From assembly GCF_904846315.1 (NCBI RefSeq), contig NZ_CAJHAF010000001.1, forward strand, positions 1,798,001 to 1,862,000: a stretch of 64,000 nt of DNA, in the 5' to 3' direction. The DNA comes from Psychrobacter jeotgali. Its GTDB lineage: Bacteria; Pseudomonadota; Gammaproteobacteria; Pseudomonadales; Moraxellaceae. Below, piece by piece: positions 18,742-28,810 of this stretch; positions within the stretch are counted from its first letter, which is position 1, and each line of letters starts with the position of its first letter. The notes beneath the pieces are model-generated. The model searched no databases and had not been told where the DNA came from. It was given only the letters and a program-made list of their open reading frames with translations. The position numbers were made by a program, and so were the translations under genes.

Positions 18742-19791
18742 ATGAATACCTACTTTCTTGAGCAACTGATTGCACCGCCATACGCAATATCTGACATATC
18801 TGATGATATCACTTCAACTGAGCTCCCTTCTTGTGTGCTAACCATTGGTAACTTTGATGGGGTGCATTTAGGTCACCAAGCGATGCTCGCACAAATGCGC
18901 ACTTTAGCCAAAGAGCAAAAACTGAGCGCCGCAGTGATGATATTTGAGCCTCAGCCCCGTGAGTTTTTTGCGCCAAAATCTGCGCCAGCGCGGTTGACTA
19001 ATTTGGCTGAAAAGCAGGCGATACTGGCAGAATATGGCGTTGAGACCTTGATAGTCGCTAGGTTCGACAGTGACTTTCGAGCCTTATCTGCTAAAGCTTT
19101 TGCTGATCTGCTAGCGCTACGCTTAAACGTGCAAGCGTTAGTATTGGGCGATGACTTTCGCTTCGGTCATGATCGTACGGGAGACAGCCAGTTCTTACGT
19201 GATTATGGTCTGCAAGTGACTAATTTGGATACTGTTACCGATGACGCTGATGCCAACAAACGTATTAGCTCCACGCGAGTGCGTGAGCTATTGCTAGCAG
19301 GTGATATCGACGCTGCCAATCAGCTGCTTGGCCGTGATTATACGATTACAGGTAGCGTTGTAGGTGGCGATAAAATCGGTCGGACACTAGACTTCCCAAC
19401 CGCTAATATTGATCTCAAGCGGATAAAGCCTGCGCTGCACGGTATCTTTGCTGTTGACGTAGTGCGCCTGGATAGTGAGGGCAATATCATTGCTGATGGA
19501 CTGGTCAGTCTAGCTACTGATAATCAGCTGGGCGTTGCCGGATTAAGAGCACATAGCCTTTTTGGTACCGCTAATGTTGGGACTAGACCTTCGGTAGATA
19601 AGGAGCCAGAGTGGCGCTTAGAAGTGCATTTTCCGCAGTTTAAAGCGGACTTATATGATGAAGTCTTGCAAGTGCGCTTTTTGCACTATTTACATGGTGA
19701 GTATCATTATGAAAATTTAGCGGAGTTAAAAGCGGGCATTCATAACGACGTTGAAGATCTACTAGATTGGCGAAAACAGCAGCTCACTTAA
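18742..19791 (+). CDS. ribF: Bifunctional riboflavin kinase / FAD synthetase
   Basis: Makes FMN from riboflavin and FAD from FMN. The N-terminal FAD synthetase half has LTIGNFDGVHLGHQAML (nucleotidyltransferase GxFDxxHxGH) at about residues 33-50 and the RISSTRVRELL motif. The C-terminal kinase half starts with GRTLDFPTANI, with NVGTRPSV further on. The 349-residue length is somewhat above the usual 310, mostly from about 20 extra residues at the start. A -10-like TATAAT lies at 18649-18654. Confidence 0.97.
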   Translation: MNTYFLEQLIAPPYAISDISDDITSTELPSCVLTIGNFDGVHLGHQAMLAQMRTLAKEQKLSAAVMIFEPQPREFFAPKSAPARLTNLAEKQAILAEYGVETLIVARFDSDFRALSAKAFADLLALRLNVQALVLGDDFRFGHDRTGDSQFLRDYGLQVTNLDTVTDDADANKRISSTRVRELLLAGDIDAANQLLGRDYTITGSVVGGDKIGRTLDFPTANIDLKRIKPALHGIFAVDVVRLDSEGNIIADGLVSLATDNQLGVAGLRAHSLFGTANVGTRPSVDKEPEWRLEVHFPQFKADLYDEVLQVRFLHYLHGEYHYENLAELKAGIHNDVEDLLDWRKQQLT

Positions 19792-19833
19792 ATAATCTTC
19801 ATTAACTATATTTATTTTTAATGAATTAGAAGC

Positions 19834-19865
19834 AAAAGCCCATAACGATTAAGTTATGGGCTTTT
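19834..19865. terminator. Bidirectional hairpin terminator (ribF / DUF2789)
   Basis: Arms AAAAGCCCATAAC and GTTATGGGCTTTT (13 bp, perfect) around a GATTAA loop, with A and T tails, between the convergent ribF and DUF2789 genes. Confidence 0.9.
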
Positions 19866-19916
19866 ATGGTATAGCATATGACATTTATTCAGTAGACTAT
19901 TATATTTAACAGACTA

Positions 19917-20156
19917 CTAGGCAGTAGGATGCAAGCGCACATTCAGCTCATCGATAACTTCTACCCATACCGCATCTTTTTTCCATTCTTCTTGAAGGAA
20001 CATACGCTGCTTATCGTTCCAAATATCTGATTCTATTAGCGCTTCATCTTTTTCTAACTTATTATTCTCGATAAAGTTATCAATAGCTTCATCAGAGTTA
20101 TCAAGCCCCAACTGGGCAAATAATTCATTCATGGTATAATCTGGCTCACCTAACAT
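19917..20156 (-). CDS. DUF2789 family protein
   Basis: A 79-residue acidic cytoplasmic protein. MNELFAQLGLDNSDEAIDNF, followed by KDEALIESDIWNDKQRMFLQ and EEWKKDAVWVEVIDELNVRLH, matches the DUF2789 family, whose function is unknown. GGAGAGC precedes the start at 20156. It is a single gene between the ribF terminator and mdh. Confidence 0.8.
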   Translation of the reverse strand: MLGEPDYTMNELFAQLGLDNSDEAIDNFIENNKLEKDEALIESDIWNDKQRMFLQEEWKKDAVWVEVIDELNVRLHPTA

Positions 20157-20315
20157 CTTTGCTCTCCTTTAATACGATTGCTTAAAATTAATTATTATTG
20201 CTTAAATTATTGTTACTGGCTTTTTATCCTTACCAGCTTTTATTGTAGCAAGCCCCATCCTAACAACTGTTATCTATCGTTAATAGTTGTGTTATGAATA
20301 GTTGTACTAATGGCA

Positions 20316-20344
20316 TAAAAAAGCCCTCTACTAAAGTGAGGGCT
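20316..20344 (-). terminator. mdh terminator
   Basis: Reading the minus strand, AGCCCTC and GAGGGCT arms around a 9-base loop are followed by six T residues, about 48 bp after the mdh stop. Confidence 0.85.
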
Positions 20345-20391
20345 GATTTATAATTAGATTAATTATTCAACGATTTAGATAACTACACTGC

Positions 20392-21375
20392 TTATGGTAG
20401 TAGATGTGATACTGCGTCACGCTCTTCACTTAGCTCTTGTTCGGTCGCTGCCATCTTATCTTTGGAGAAGTCTGATGAGACATCAACGCCATCAACGATA
20501 GACCAGTCGCCATTGCTACAAGTGCATGGGAATGAGTAAATCAAACCTTTAGCAATACCATATTCGCCGTTTGAGTAAACGCCCATTGAGACCCAGTCAT
20601 TGTCATCAGAGCCCAATGCCCAAGTGCGCATATGTGCAATTGCAGCGTTAGCAGCAGAGGCAGCAGATGAAGCACCACGTGCTTTGATAATAGCAGCACC
20701 GCGCTGTTGTACTTCTGGGATATAAGTGTTCTCGTACCAATCACGATCCACTAAATCTAGTGCAGGCTTACCGTTTACTGTACATGCGGTTAGATCTGGA
20801 TACTGAGTAGATGAATGGTTACCCCAGATAGTCATTTTTTTCACGTCATTAACAGTGCTGTCAGTTTTTTCAGCCAACTGCGCAATCGCACGGTTGTGAT
20901 CCAGACGAGTCATAGCAGTAAAGTTACGTGGGTCTAAATCTGGTGCATTACGCTGGGCGATAAGAGCGTTAGTATTTGCAGGGTTACCTACAACCAATAC
21001 TTTAACATCACGGCTTGCCACGTCATTTAAAGCTTTACCTTGTGCTGAGAAAATAGCAGCGTTAGCTTCTAGTAGATCTTTACGCTCCATACCAGGACCA
21101 CGAGGACGTGAGCCTACTAATAAAGCATAATCGACATCTTTAAAAGCCACACTAGCATCATCAGTTTGCACCACGTCTGCTAATAAAGGGAATGCACAGT
21201 CTTGTAGTTCCATGACCACACCCTTTAGGGCATCTAGTGCTGGGGCAATTTCAAGTAATTGCAAAATAACAGGCTGATCTTTACCTAGCATCTCACCAGA
21301 CGCAATACGAAATAGCATAGCATAGCTGATATTACCAGCAGCACCGGTTACGGCAACACGTACAGGCTGTTTCAT
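20392..21375 (-). CDS. mdh: Malate dehydrogenase
   Basis: NAD-dependent malate/oxaloacetate interconversion in the TCA cycle. The protein (327 residues from this start) has the Rossmann loop [19 protein letters not shown], the NAD-contact [12 protein letters not shown], the catalytic TRLDHNRAI Arg/Asp segment and the catalytic His in [11 protein letters not shown]. This is the long cytosolic-type family, not the short E. coli form. The frame extends 5 residues upstream, but the ATG at 21375 has GGGAG at good spacing. It has its own terminator. Confidence 0.97.
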   Translation of the reverse strand: MKQPVRVAVTGAAGNISYAMLFRIASGEMLGKDQPVILQLLEIAPALDALKGVVMELQDCAFPLLADVVQTDDASVAFKDVDYALLVGSRPRGPGMERKDLLEANAAIFSAQGKALNDVASRDVKVLVVGNPANTNALIAQRNAPDLDPRNFTAMTRLDHNRAIAQLAEKTDSTVNDVKKMTIWGNHSSTQYPDLTACTVNGKPALDLVDRDWYENTYIPEVQQRGAAIIKARGASSAASAANAAIAHMRTWALGSDDNDWVSMGVYSNGEYGIAKGLIYSFPCTCSNGDWSIVDGVDVSSDFSKDKMAATEQELSEERDAVSHLLP

Positions 21376-21583
21376 AGAATACTCCCTCATTGTTCATTCA
21401 TTGTTTATTAAATATGGTTGTTTAAATGTTAACCATCGATAGTTAACGAATATAAGCCGAGGGCTAGTGTATCACTTCAGTTGACAAATCGTCTAGATAC
21501 AATGCCGTGGTTAATCATGTCTATATTGTTACATTTTATACCTATATGAGTGCTGAGCTGGCTTGACGACTTGCTATTAAGGG

Positions 21584-22321
21584 CTATCGGCCACCTGAAA
21601 TAATAAATTTACTACCACAATTATTTACGGTATTACTGCAGCTGCCAAATCCAGTACCTTCATAACAGATATGAATATCGGTAAGAATAGATTGACGACG
21701 TGAACCATCTTTGCAGATTAGATCTACGCTAGCAGCGCTCATGCCGCTATTTAGACGAGTCAGCTGACTGATAAAACTCGATTTAGCAACTGTGTAGCTG
21801 TTGCCGGTAGTGAGCTCATTAGGAAGGTTTAACTGTCCTGCATAATTAGTAATCTGACGGAAATACCCGCTGGCACTTAGCGGACCACAAGCACCATAAC
21901 GCTGCCAGACTTGGTTACGAACGGTACTATCTGGCATGATACGATTGACTACTTTTAACTGCAACGGGGTGAGACGCGGCTCACTTCTACGACCACAGCG
22001 TGAGTCATAACCGAGATCGAGACCGGATACGGTAAAAGAATACCCTTCTAGGCACTGGCGCATGCGCGCACGAGTGGGCTGTAGCTCACAAAGAGCTGGC
22101 GTCATCTCTATCATTAACACTCGCTGACCGCTCTTTGCTACACTTGCAGCTTGCGCTGGTATTACAGCGGCTGGTAACAACAACACTCCGGCAAGGCTAG
22201 CTACCGTACGTGTTGTAGGTCTTAATCTGCTTGCTTTTATTATAGAATACAGAGAGCTTTGAACCGAAAACTGCTGTTCAATAGAAGATAATGAGAGCCT
22301 GGTAAAATATTTTTTTATCAT
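21584..22321 (-). CDS. Secreted RNase T2-like protein lacking both catalytic histidines
   Basis: A 245-residue exported, Cys-rich protein. Hydrophobic residues about 39-58 ending AQA look like a signal peptide after an unusually long N-terminal region. The body has the RNase T2 layout: FTVSGLDLGY (95-104) aligns with CAS I (FTIHGLWP), and QVWQRYGACG (137-146) with CAS II (HEWxKHGTCG). The catalytic His residues are replaced by Ser99, Gln137 and Tyr142, so it is unlikely to be an active T2 RNase. The ATG at 22321 is preferred to an upstream TTG. The family call is by motif position only. Confidence 0.6.
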   Translation of the reverse strand: MIKKYFTRLSLSSIEQQFSVQSSLYSIIKASRLRPTTRTVASLAGVLLLPAAVIPAQAASVAKSGQRVLMIEMTPALCELQPTRARMRQCLEGYSFTVSGLDLGYDSRCGRRSEPRLTPLQLKVVNRIMPDSTVRNQVWQRYGACGPLSASGYFRQITNYAGQLNLPNELTTGNSYTVAKSSFISQLTRLNSGMSAASVDLICKDGSRRQSILTDIHICYEGTGFGSCSNTVNNCGSKFIISGGR

Positions 22322-22515
22322 AAGTAACAAAACATTGAGCAGTTATCAGAAGCTTATAGGTTTATCGTCAAAGCACGGATGTTAACTAACATAATGGTAA
22401 CAAAACCCTTTCTTTAGTCTATAGCAAAAACGTAAACTTATCCTAAAGGGCCTATATAAGAAAACTCATCTACAAAATATCTGGCAATAGTTGTCACTTA
22501 TCTCTACCCAATAAC

Positions 22516-22553
22516 AAACAAGCCATTAGCAACAACTTACTAATGGCTTGTTT
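22516..22553. terminator. slt terminator hairpin
   Basis: Arms AAACAAGCCATTAG and CTAATGGCTTGTTT (14 bp, perfect) around a 10-base loop, located 34 bp past the slt stop on the minus strand. Confidence 0.8.
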
Positions 22554-22586
22554 AACTGACCTGTTTAAATACTTTATTTATGACTG

Positions 22587-24716
22587 CTAAAACGTCGGTG
22601 GAATAGTACCCATACGCTGGCTGATAGGCTGAGGGCGACCCAGTAAACTGCTATATATAGTCGCATTTTCCATTACGTGTTTGACATAATTGCGAGTTTC
22701 AGGATAGGCGATGGATTCAACATACTGATCAGCGGCTAATGAGCCATAAGCGGGCTGCCAGCGTTTAGCATTATTAGGTCCAGCATTATAGCCGGCGGTT
22801 GCCAATACGGGCTGGTAATTTAGCTTGCCCAAGATATCACCCATATACCAAGTGCCATAGCGAATATTGGTATCGCCACTATTAGCACGGCTTGCACTAT
22901 AGGTTTCACCCAAATTACGAGCGATATATTTCGCTGTATCGGGCATCACTTGCATAAGCCCACTGGCACCTACATTAGAGCGCGCTGAGGTTACAAAACG
23001 GCTTTCTTGACGCATAATGCCGTAAGCCCACGCTGGATCAATACCCGCTGACTGACTATAACGCACTACAGCACTCTGGTGTGGCATCGGATGCGACAAG
23101 GCCAGATTATTTACACTGTCGCTATTATCAATGGCATAGATAGCCCGATCCAGCCAGTCCATATCATAGGCGACACGTGCAGCCGCAACAATTAAACTGT
23201 CATCACGGTTATCACGTGCTTGCTTGACCGCCCAGTTCCACTCACGGTTGGCATAAGCACGGCTAGCATCAGCGTTGTATAAAGCAAAAGCCCGTGCAAA
23301 ATGTGGATTCTGCATTACTCGTGCTCTATCTGTGCTACTAATATTAGGTAAGTTATTGCCGCCTAATTGATTGGCATTAAAGCGTTGACCGACTTTATCC
23401 TTTGCCATTAATCCATAATATTCATTGCTCTTAGCAAGGCGCTGATATATTTGTCTCGCCAAACCACGCTTACCAGCATCGTTTGATTGCTCATACGCGC
23501 GCGCAAGCCAATACTGCCATTGATCCATTTTTTGAGTTTCGACATTCATCTTGGAGATAGCTTGGGTTACATCATCCCAGCGGCCAAAACGAATAGCTGC
23601 CATTGCATAGTATTCGGCTTCTTCATCACTAAAATCATCATCTAAGCTCTTACGGAACCAATCTACCGCCTCCACATTGAAGCCATCATCGGTATTATGA
23701 TTCATCCGCTGCACCCCAAGAATACGGTAAGCATAACGGCGAGTTTCTTCATTTAATAAACGTAACGGGCGTTGATTGTCCTGTTTGATATCAAAATCAA
23801 GTTGCAGTGCCGCTTCACGATAAGACTTATCAGCCATACGACCTAGAGCATATAGGTAAAGATATTGATTGATTTGGCTACTGGGTTCTCGGTTGAAACG
23901 CGTAAAAAACGCCGAGGTATTGAGCTGGATATCACCCAACGCCGAATAAGGAATCGGCGTACCAAGGCGTGAGGACAACGCTATGATATCGCCAGTATTA
24001 CCCTTACGCAGCATACGCTTAAGACGAGCTTTTCTATCCTGATTACTAATCAATGGATTATCATTCATCTCCATAGCCAGCTGGTCACAAAGTGCGGGCT
24101 GCTTTTTGGTTATCAGCCAAACATCAGACTTGGCGGCCATAGCACGCATAGTATCACCGCCATGATTAAACCCAAGCGCCACCGCACAGCGTTCGCTAGC
24201 ATCCGCATTGGTAATCAGATTAGCGATTTGACGTATCGGGGCGTAATCGCCCGCAGCGGCTTTGGTCTCAGCGTAATCAGCCACTAGCTTTTCTGCCATA
24301 ACCGTATTGGGATATTGGCGTACAAACTGTGCTACTGCCGCTGGACTTTGGCTATTTAGATCTAAATTCATCCGCCAGTAAGTAGGATACATCGCAAACA
24401 AACCGCCGCTCATCATTTGCTCATAATTAAATAAAGCACTGATATCACCACGATTCTCAGCTTGTGCAGCGGCATTGAAATACTCCACACTGTTATCTTG
24501 CTGATAACTACTTTCTTGCTGATAACTGTTGCCATCGCCCCACTGAAGATCTGCACAAGCGACTTGCGACAGCCCCATGGCACTCATCGCCGTAACCAAA
24601 CTTAGCACCCCGACGCGTACCGAACCTGTGGTTAAGCTTGCAGGCATTCTTGCAGGCGTAAAAGGGCTGGATAACTGCTTAGCAGTAAGGCGGTGGTCAG
24701 CGCGGCGCTTTGTCAT
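22587..24716 (-). CDS. slt: Soluble lytic murein transglycosylase
   Basis: Periplasmic family 1A lytic transglycosylase that cleaves glycan strands to anhydromuropeptides, the substrates AmpD later processes. The 709-residue protein has a signal-like segment near 30-55, a long alpha-helical superhelical region (about 80-530) and a C-terminal lysozyme-like domain from 568: MRQESRF with catalytic Glu571, then GASGLMQVMPDTA and AGYNAGPNN. Near the N-terminus is a small repeat YQQESSYQQDNS. It is divergent from miaB. Confidence 0.95.
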   Translation of the reverse strand: MTKRRADHRLTAKQLSSPFTPARMPASLTTGSVRVGVLSLVTAMSAMGLSQVACADLQWGDGNSYQQESSYQQDNSVEYFNAAAQAENRGDISALFNYEQMMSGGLFAMYPTYWRMNLDLNSQSPAAVAQFVRQYPNTVMAEKLVADYAETKAAAGDYAPIRQIANLITNADASERCAVALGFNHGGDTMRAMAAKSDVWLITKKQPALCDQLAMEMNDNPLISNQDRKARLKRMLRKGNTGDIIALSSRLGTPIPYSALGDIQLNTSAFFTRFNREPSSQINQYLYLYALGRMADKSYREAALQLDFDIKQDNQRPLRLLNEETRRYAYRILGVQRMNHNTDDGFNVEAVDWFRKSLDDDFSDEEAEYYAMAAIRFGRWDDVTQAISKMNVETQKMDQWQYWLARAYEQSNDAGKRGLARQIYQRLAKSNEYYGLMAKDKVGQRFNANQLGGNNLPNISSTDRARVMQNPHFARAFALYNADASRAYANREWNWAVKQARDNRDDSLIVAAARVAYDMDWLDRAIYAIDNSDSVNNLALSHPMPHQSAVVRYSQSAGIDPAWAYGIMRQESRFVTSARSNVGASGLMQVMPDTAKYIARNLGETYSASRANSGDTNIRYGTWYMGDILGKLNYQPVLATAGYNAGPNNAKRWQPAYGSLAADQYVESIAYPETRNYVKHVMENATIYSSLLGRPQPISQRMGTIPPTF

Positions 24717-25129
24717 ACTTACTCTCTTTATAGTCTGTATTTATGTGGATTTTGATGATCAGAGGCTCATCATACTATATTCGTTCAACTTTCAACCAGT
24801 ATTCTTACCATTCATCAATAAAGAGGAGAGCGACGTGTAACACAAAAATGATAAGACGGATCATTTACTTTAGAAATAATAACGATCCTAACGCTTAATA
24901 ATGCTTAATAACTATAAATGGCTAAACCATCAAGCGTAATACAGGGTAAGCATTTGATACTATTAAAAATAATGGCTTTAAGTAGTCATGAATACTTCAG
25001 CGTTACTTTTCACATTAACCAAGGATTATGGTAAAATACGCCACCTATTAATAGGCTAAGGTCAATATTTGACTATTAGCTGTCAATGCGCTTCTCTGCT
25101 CTATTTTAGTTAATTATGGACTTATCCCT
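24717..25129. other. 413-bp divergent gap between slt and miaB
   Basis: No coding frame of note. It holds the miaB promoter candidate at 25009-25037. Near 24892-24912 there is a short imperfect tandem repeat (GCTTAATAAT-GCTTAATAAC). Confidence 0.5.
25009..25037 (+). promoter_or_regulatory. Candidate sigma70 promoter for miaB
   Basis: TTCACA (25009-25014), a 17-bp spacer and TAAAAT (25032-25037), about 92 bp before the miaB ATG. Confidence 0.6.
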
Positions 25130-26611
25130 ATGAGTGTTACTGTATTTAATCCCCTTACCGATGAAGCGGCTGCCAAGCCTACTTCTTCTTTGATGACACT
25201 CGAAGAGCCGAATGCTAATCCAGCAGATGCTCAAGCACCGGTCGTCAAAAAGGTCTTTATCACCACTCAAGGCTGTCAGATGAACGTTTACGACTCTGGC
25301 AAAATGCTGGACGTACTTGGCGACTCGCATGGTATGGAAGTCACTCATAATATTGATGAAGCGGATGTACTGCTCATGAATACTTGCTCTATCCGTGAAA
25401 AGGCGCAAGAAAAAGTATTCTCAGAGCTAGGACGCTGGCGTAAGCTCAAAGAAAAACGTCCAGATTTAGTCATTGGTGTCGGCGGCTGCGTCGCCTCGCA
25501 AGAAGGTGATAATATCCAAAAACGTGCGCCCTATGTCGATATGGTGTTTGGTCCGCAAACCTTGCACCGCTTGCCAGAGCTATATGATCAATCCAATGAG
25601 CAAAAGAATATTGCACCCAAAAATCGCATTGGAACTATCGACATCTCCTTCCCAAGTATCGAGAAATTCGACTTCTTACCTGAACCAAGAGTTGAGGGTT
25701 ATAAAGCCTTTGTCTCTATTATGGAAGGTTGCTCAAAATACTGCTCATTTTGCGTCGTGCCTTATACTCGCGGCGAAGAATTATCACGTCCGCTTGATGA
25801 TGTGCTGGCAGAAATTGATAGTTTGGCTGAACAAGGTATCCGTGAGATTAACCTACTCGGTCAAAACGTGAACGGCTATCGCGGCGAAAAAGACGATGGC
25901 AGTATTTGCCGTTTCGCTGAGCTCTTGCATTATGTCTCGCATGTCGATGGCATCGAGCGCATCCGTTATACCACCAGTCATCCACTAGAATTTACCGATG
26001 ATATTATTGACGCTTATGCCAAGCTACCTGAGCTGGTATCGCATTTGCATCTACCCGTCCAAAGCGGTTCTAACGCCATACTGGCAGCGATGAAACGTAA
26101 CCATACTATTGATGTTTATATCAATCAGATTAATAAGCTCAAAGCTATTCGTCCTGATATCTACCTATCGAGCGACTTTATTATTGGCTTCCCGGGCGAA
26201 ACTGATGAGGACTTTCAAGCGACGTTGAATCTAGCCAAAGAGCTGAACTTTGACCACTCTTACAGCTTTATTTACTCTAAACGTCCGGGCACCCCAGCGT
26301 CCGAGTTGCCTGATAACGTCAGCTTAAAAACTAAAAAAGAGCGCTTGGCCGAATTTCAGCAAGTCATTATTGATTCTACTTTACAAAAAACCCATGATAT
26401 GGTCGGCTCTACCACTCGGGTATTGGTCGAGCAAATCGCCGACCGTCATCCCGATTGTCTAATCGGTACCGCCGACAATACGCGTACCGTTATGTTCCCT
26501 TATGATTTGGACAAAATGGATCAGCTGTTAGGTAAAATCGTCAGCGTCCGTGTCACTGATTTTGTCAGTCCGCACATGGTAAAAGGCGAGCTGGTTGAGG
26601 TGTTGGCTTAA
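25130..26611 (+). CDS. miaB: tRNA-2-methylthio-N6-dimethylallyladenosine synthase
   Basis: Radical-SAM methylthiotransferase that modifies A37 of tRNAs reading UNN codons. The UPF0004 domain has Cys49, Cys86 and Cys120, ligands of the second 4Fe-4S cluster. The radical-SAM triad is CSKYCSFC (Cys201, Cys205, Cys208). The C-terminal TRAM domain runs from about 430. About 40 residues precede the usual start. It is followed by a strong hairpin terminator. Confidence 0.97.
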   Translation: MSVTVFNPLTDEAAAKPTSSLMTLEEPNANPADAQAPVVKKVFITTQGCQMNVYDSGKMLDVLGDSHGMEVTHNIDEADVLLMNTCSIREKAQEKVFSELGRWRKLKEKRPDLVIGVGGCVASQEGDNIQKRAPYVDMVFGPQTLHRLPELYDQSNEQKNIAPKNRIGTIDISFPSIEKFDFLPEPRVEGYKAFVSIMEGCSKYCSFCVVPYTRGEELSRPLDDVLAEIDSLAEQGIREINLLGQNVNGYRGEKDDGSICRFAELLHYVSHVDGIERIRYTTSHPLEFTDDIIDAYAKLPELVSHLHLPVQSGSNAILAAMKRNHTIDVYINQINKLKAIRPDIYLSSDFIIGFPGETDEDFQATLNLAKELNFDHSYSFIYSKRPGTPASELPDNVSLKTKKERLAEFQQVIIDSTLQKTHDMVGSTTRVLVEQIADRHPDCLIGTADNTRTVMFPYDLDKMDQLLGKIVSVRVTDFVSPHMVKGELVEVLA

Positions 26612-26636
26612 ACCCCCAAAAAACTGAGCTCAAAAG

Positions 26637-26673
26637 AAAAGCCGTTCGCTAATAAATAGCGAGCGGCTTTTTT
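26637..26673. terminator. miaB terminator
   Basis: AAAAGCCG-TTCGCTA pairs with TAGCGAG-CGGCTTTT around ATAAA, with a T run afterwards. One G-T wobble in the stem. It sits between convergent miaB and the LysE-family gene. Confidence 0.85.
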
Positions 26674-26704
26674 ATTATGAAAGCTACTTATCTTTAGGCC
26701 TTGT

Positions 26705-27469
26705 CTAAGCCAAAAAAGTACTTGCCACTTCAGCTAACAAGGCTAGGGCAATTATTATAAATATTAATCCGCAAATTCGATTCAGCCATGCCAAGCGCTT
26801 GCCTACATCCAGCCAGCCTGCCAATTGCTTACCCCCAACGGTATAAATAATTTGCCAAATGGTTTCGCTTAAAAACAGCCCTAAGGTTAAGATAATATAT
26901 TGAGGCCATAATGGCATACTAAAATTAATAAACTTGGGGAAAAAGGCGGCGAAGAATAAGATAGCTTTAGGGTTAGATAATGACACCCAAATACCGGTAC
27001 GAAAGAGCTTTGAATTAGTGGGTACTGTCTTTACCGCAGCACTTGATAAAGTGCGCGGTTTAAGCTGTTTTTGATGGCTATAAACGCTCTCAGTTCCATA
27101 ACTATCGGTATTAGGTGCGTCAGGATACTCAGCGGCAACCTCAGCACTGACTAGGCTAGCATCTGCCATTAGGCTGCTATTACTACCAGTATCACGCCAT
27201 GATACTACACCTAAATAAATCAGATATGACGCCCCAACCGTCTTGATAAGCTCTAATAACCACGGCGATTGACGACTGATAACATCTAAGCCTAGTAGCG
27301 TAGATAACAATAGAATGAACAGCCCTAAACTTAGGCCCGCCAGCGTCCATACCGTGCGCTTAACTCCATAATTCAGTCCGTACTGGAACGCCAGTAGCAT
27401 GTTGGGACCTGGAGTCGCTGATATAAAAAAAGTACTGACAAAAAATACGGTAAACAGATGCCAAGACAT
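26705..27469 (-). CDS. LysE/RhtB family amino-acid exporter
   Basis: A 254-residue inner-membrane exporter with about six helices. The start SWHLFTVFFVSTFFISATPGPNMLLAF is typical, with the ATPGPN signature. SNPKAILFFAAFFPKF in the second half is the other conserved stretch. An insert of about 55 hydrophilic residues (from GSNSSLM to NSKLF) separates the two halves, so the protein is about 45 longer than usual. The ATG at 27469 is preferred to TTG at 27472. The substrate is unknown. Confidence 0.85.
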   Translation of the reverse strand: MSWHLFTVFFVSTFFISATPGPNMLLAFQYGLNYGVKRTVWTLAGLSLGLFILLLSTLLGLDVISRQSPWLLELIKTVGASYLIYLGVVSWRDTGSNSSLMADASLVSAEVAAEYPDAPNTDSYGTESVYSHQKQLKPRTLSSAAVKTVPTNSKLFRTGIWVSLSNPKAILFFAAFFPKFINFSMPLWPQYIILTLGLFLSETIWQIIYTVGGKQLAGWLDVGKRLAWLNRICGLIFIIIALALLAEVASTFLA

Positions 27470-27506
27470 CAACGACCCCTACTTTATTTATTCGCTATCT
27501 ATTTAT

Positions 27507-28739
27507 TCAATGAACCGTACAACTATCTAATAACTTCTGCAAAAAACCATCGCAGCGTTCAATCTCATTCAATTCAACAAACTCGTTGGCTTTATGCGCC
27601 TGCTCAATGCTACCCGGACCGCAGATAATCGTTGGAATACCGGCGTTAGTAAACTGCCCGCCTTCGGTTGCATAAGCGACCTTATGGCGCTGATTATCAC
27701 CGGTGAGTGCCGCTATTAATTGTTGCAGCTCAGCATTGTCATTATCAGTCATCGCCGGCACGCTCTCTTCTTGCAGCAATTCAATACCGGTTTCAGCTGC
27801 ACGCGCTTGCATCTGGGTATTTAGCTCGGCTATTTTTGTGCGAATAGGCGTTAATATATCGTCTTGGGTCATGTGTGGCAGGTTACGATAATCAAAGGTA
27901 AACTCACATAAATTGGGTACGATATTGGTCGCTGTACCGCCCTTTATCGTGCCAACTGACAAGGTGGAATACGGCACATCAAAAAACTCATCATTATCGT
28001 CACGCCCGCTTATCTCTTCGGCTAACTCATCGACATAACCGACCAAACGGCTGGCATAGCTGATCGCATTGACGCCTTGATGGGTCAATGATGAATGCGC
28101 TGATTTGCCATGCACACGGCAACGATAAACCGCGATACCTTTGTGCGCTACCACCATAGACATATTGGTAGGCTCGCCCACGATGCAATAATCTGGAGTG
28201 ATACCACGCTCCTTTATATCCGCCAGTATAAGCGGAGCTCCTAAGCAGCCGACCTCTTCATCGAACGAAAAAGCCAAATGCAGCGGACGGCTCAGCTTAC
28301 CTGCATTGGATAACTGCACAGCTTTTGGCAATAAGCTTAAAGTACAAGCGATAAAGCCTTTCATATCACAAGCACCGCGCCCATATAACTTATCATCACG
28401 AATATCAGCGCTGAAAGGCTCGGACGACCACTCTTGCCCGTCAACAGGTACGACATCGGTATGCCCTGAAAGCACTAGACCTCCTGTGACAATATCAGCC
28501 TGACTCCCCGCTGGGACAGTAACGAAAAGATTGGCTTTATCCCAAGCTTCGTTAAAGGTTAAATCGACACTTAAACCCAATTGCTCACAGTATCCTTGCA
28601 CGTCCTTGATAAGCGCTAAGTTTGAGTGCCGACTAACGGTATCAAAGCCTATCAACCGGGTCAGCCAGTCAATACTATTAGTCGGATAATTGGTATCCGA
28701 CTTAGCTTTGTTGCTTTTAGTAACCCTTTTTACCGTCAT
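27507..28739 (-). CDS. argE: Acetylornithine deacetylase
   Basis: M20-family zinc hydrolase giving ornithine from N-acetylornithine in arginine synthesis. The 410-residue protein has LSGHTDVVPVDGQEW (zinc His and Asp), RGACDMKGF (bridging Asp), FSFDEEVGCLGA (catalytic Glu pair) and IICGPGSIEQAHKANEFV at the C-terminus with the last zinc His. It is divergent from nothing close and precedes the LysE gene by 38 bp on the same strand, so they may be cotranscribed. Confidence 0.93.
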   Translation of the reverse strand: MTVKRVTKSNKAKSDTNYPTNSIDWLTRLIGFDTVSRHSNLALIKDVQGYCEQLGLSVDLTFNEAWDKANLFVTVPAGSQADIVTGGLVLSGHTDVVPVDGQEWSSEPFSADIRDDKLYGRGACDMKGFIACTLSLLPKAVQLSNAGKLSRPLHLAFSFDEEVGCLGAPLILADIKERGITPDYCIVGEPTNMSMVVAHKGIAVYRCRVHGKSAHSSLTHQGVNAISYASRLVGYVDELAEEISGRDDNDEFFDVPYSTLSVGTIKGGTATNIVPNLCEFTFDYRNLPHMTQDDILTPIRTKIAELNTQMQARAAETGIELLQEESVPAMTDNDNAELQQLIAALTGDNQRHKVAYATEGGQFTNAGIPTIICGPGSIEQAHKANEFVELNEIERCDGFLQKLLDSCTVH

Positions 28740-28810
28740 AAGATGTCCTTATCAATATATAAAATAGTAATCTAGAATCGTTACCTAAAATAAGCATGCA
28801 AAATAGAATA

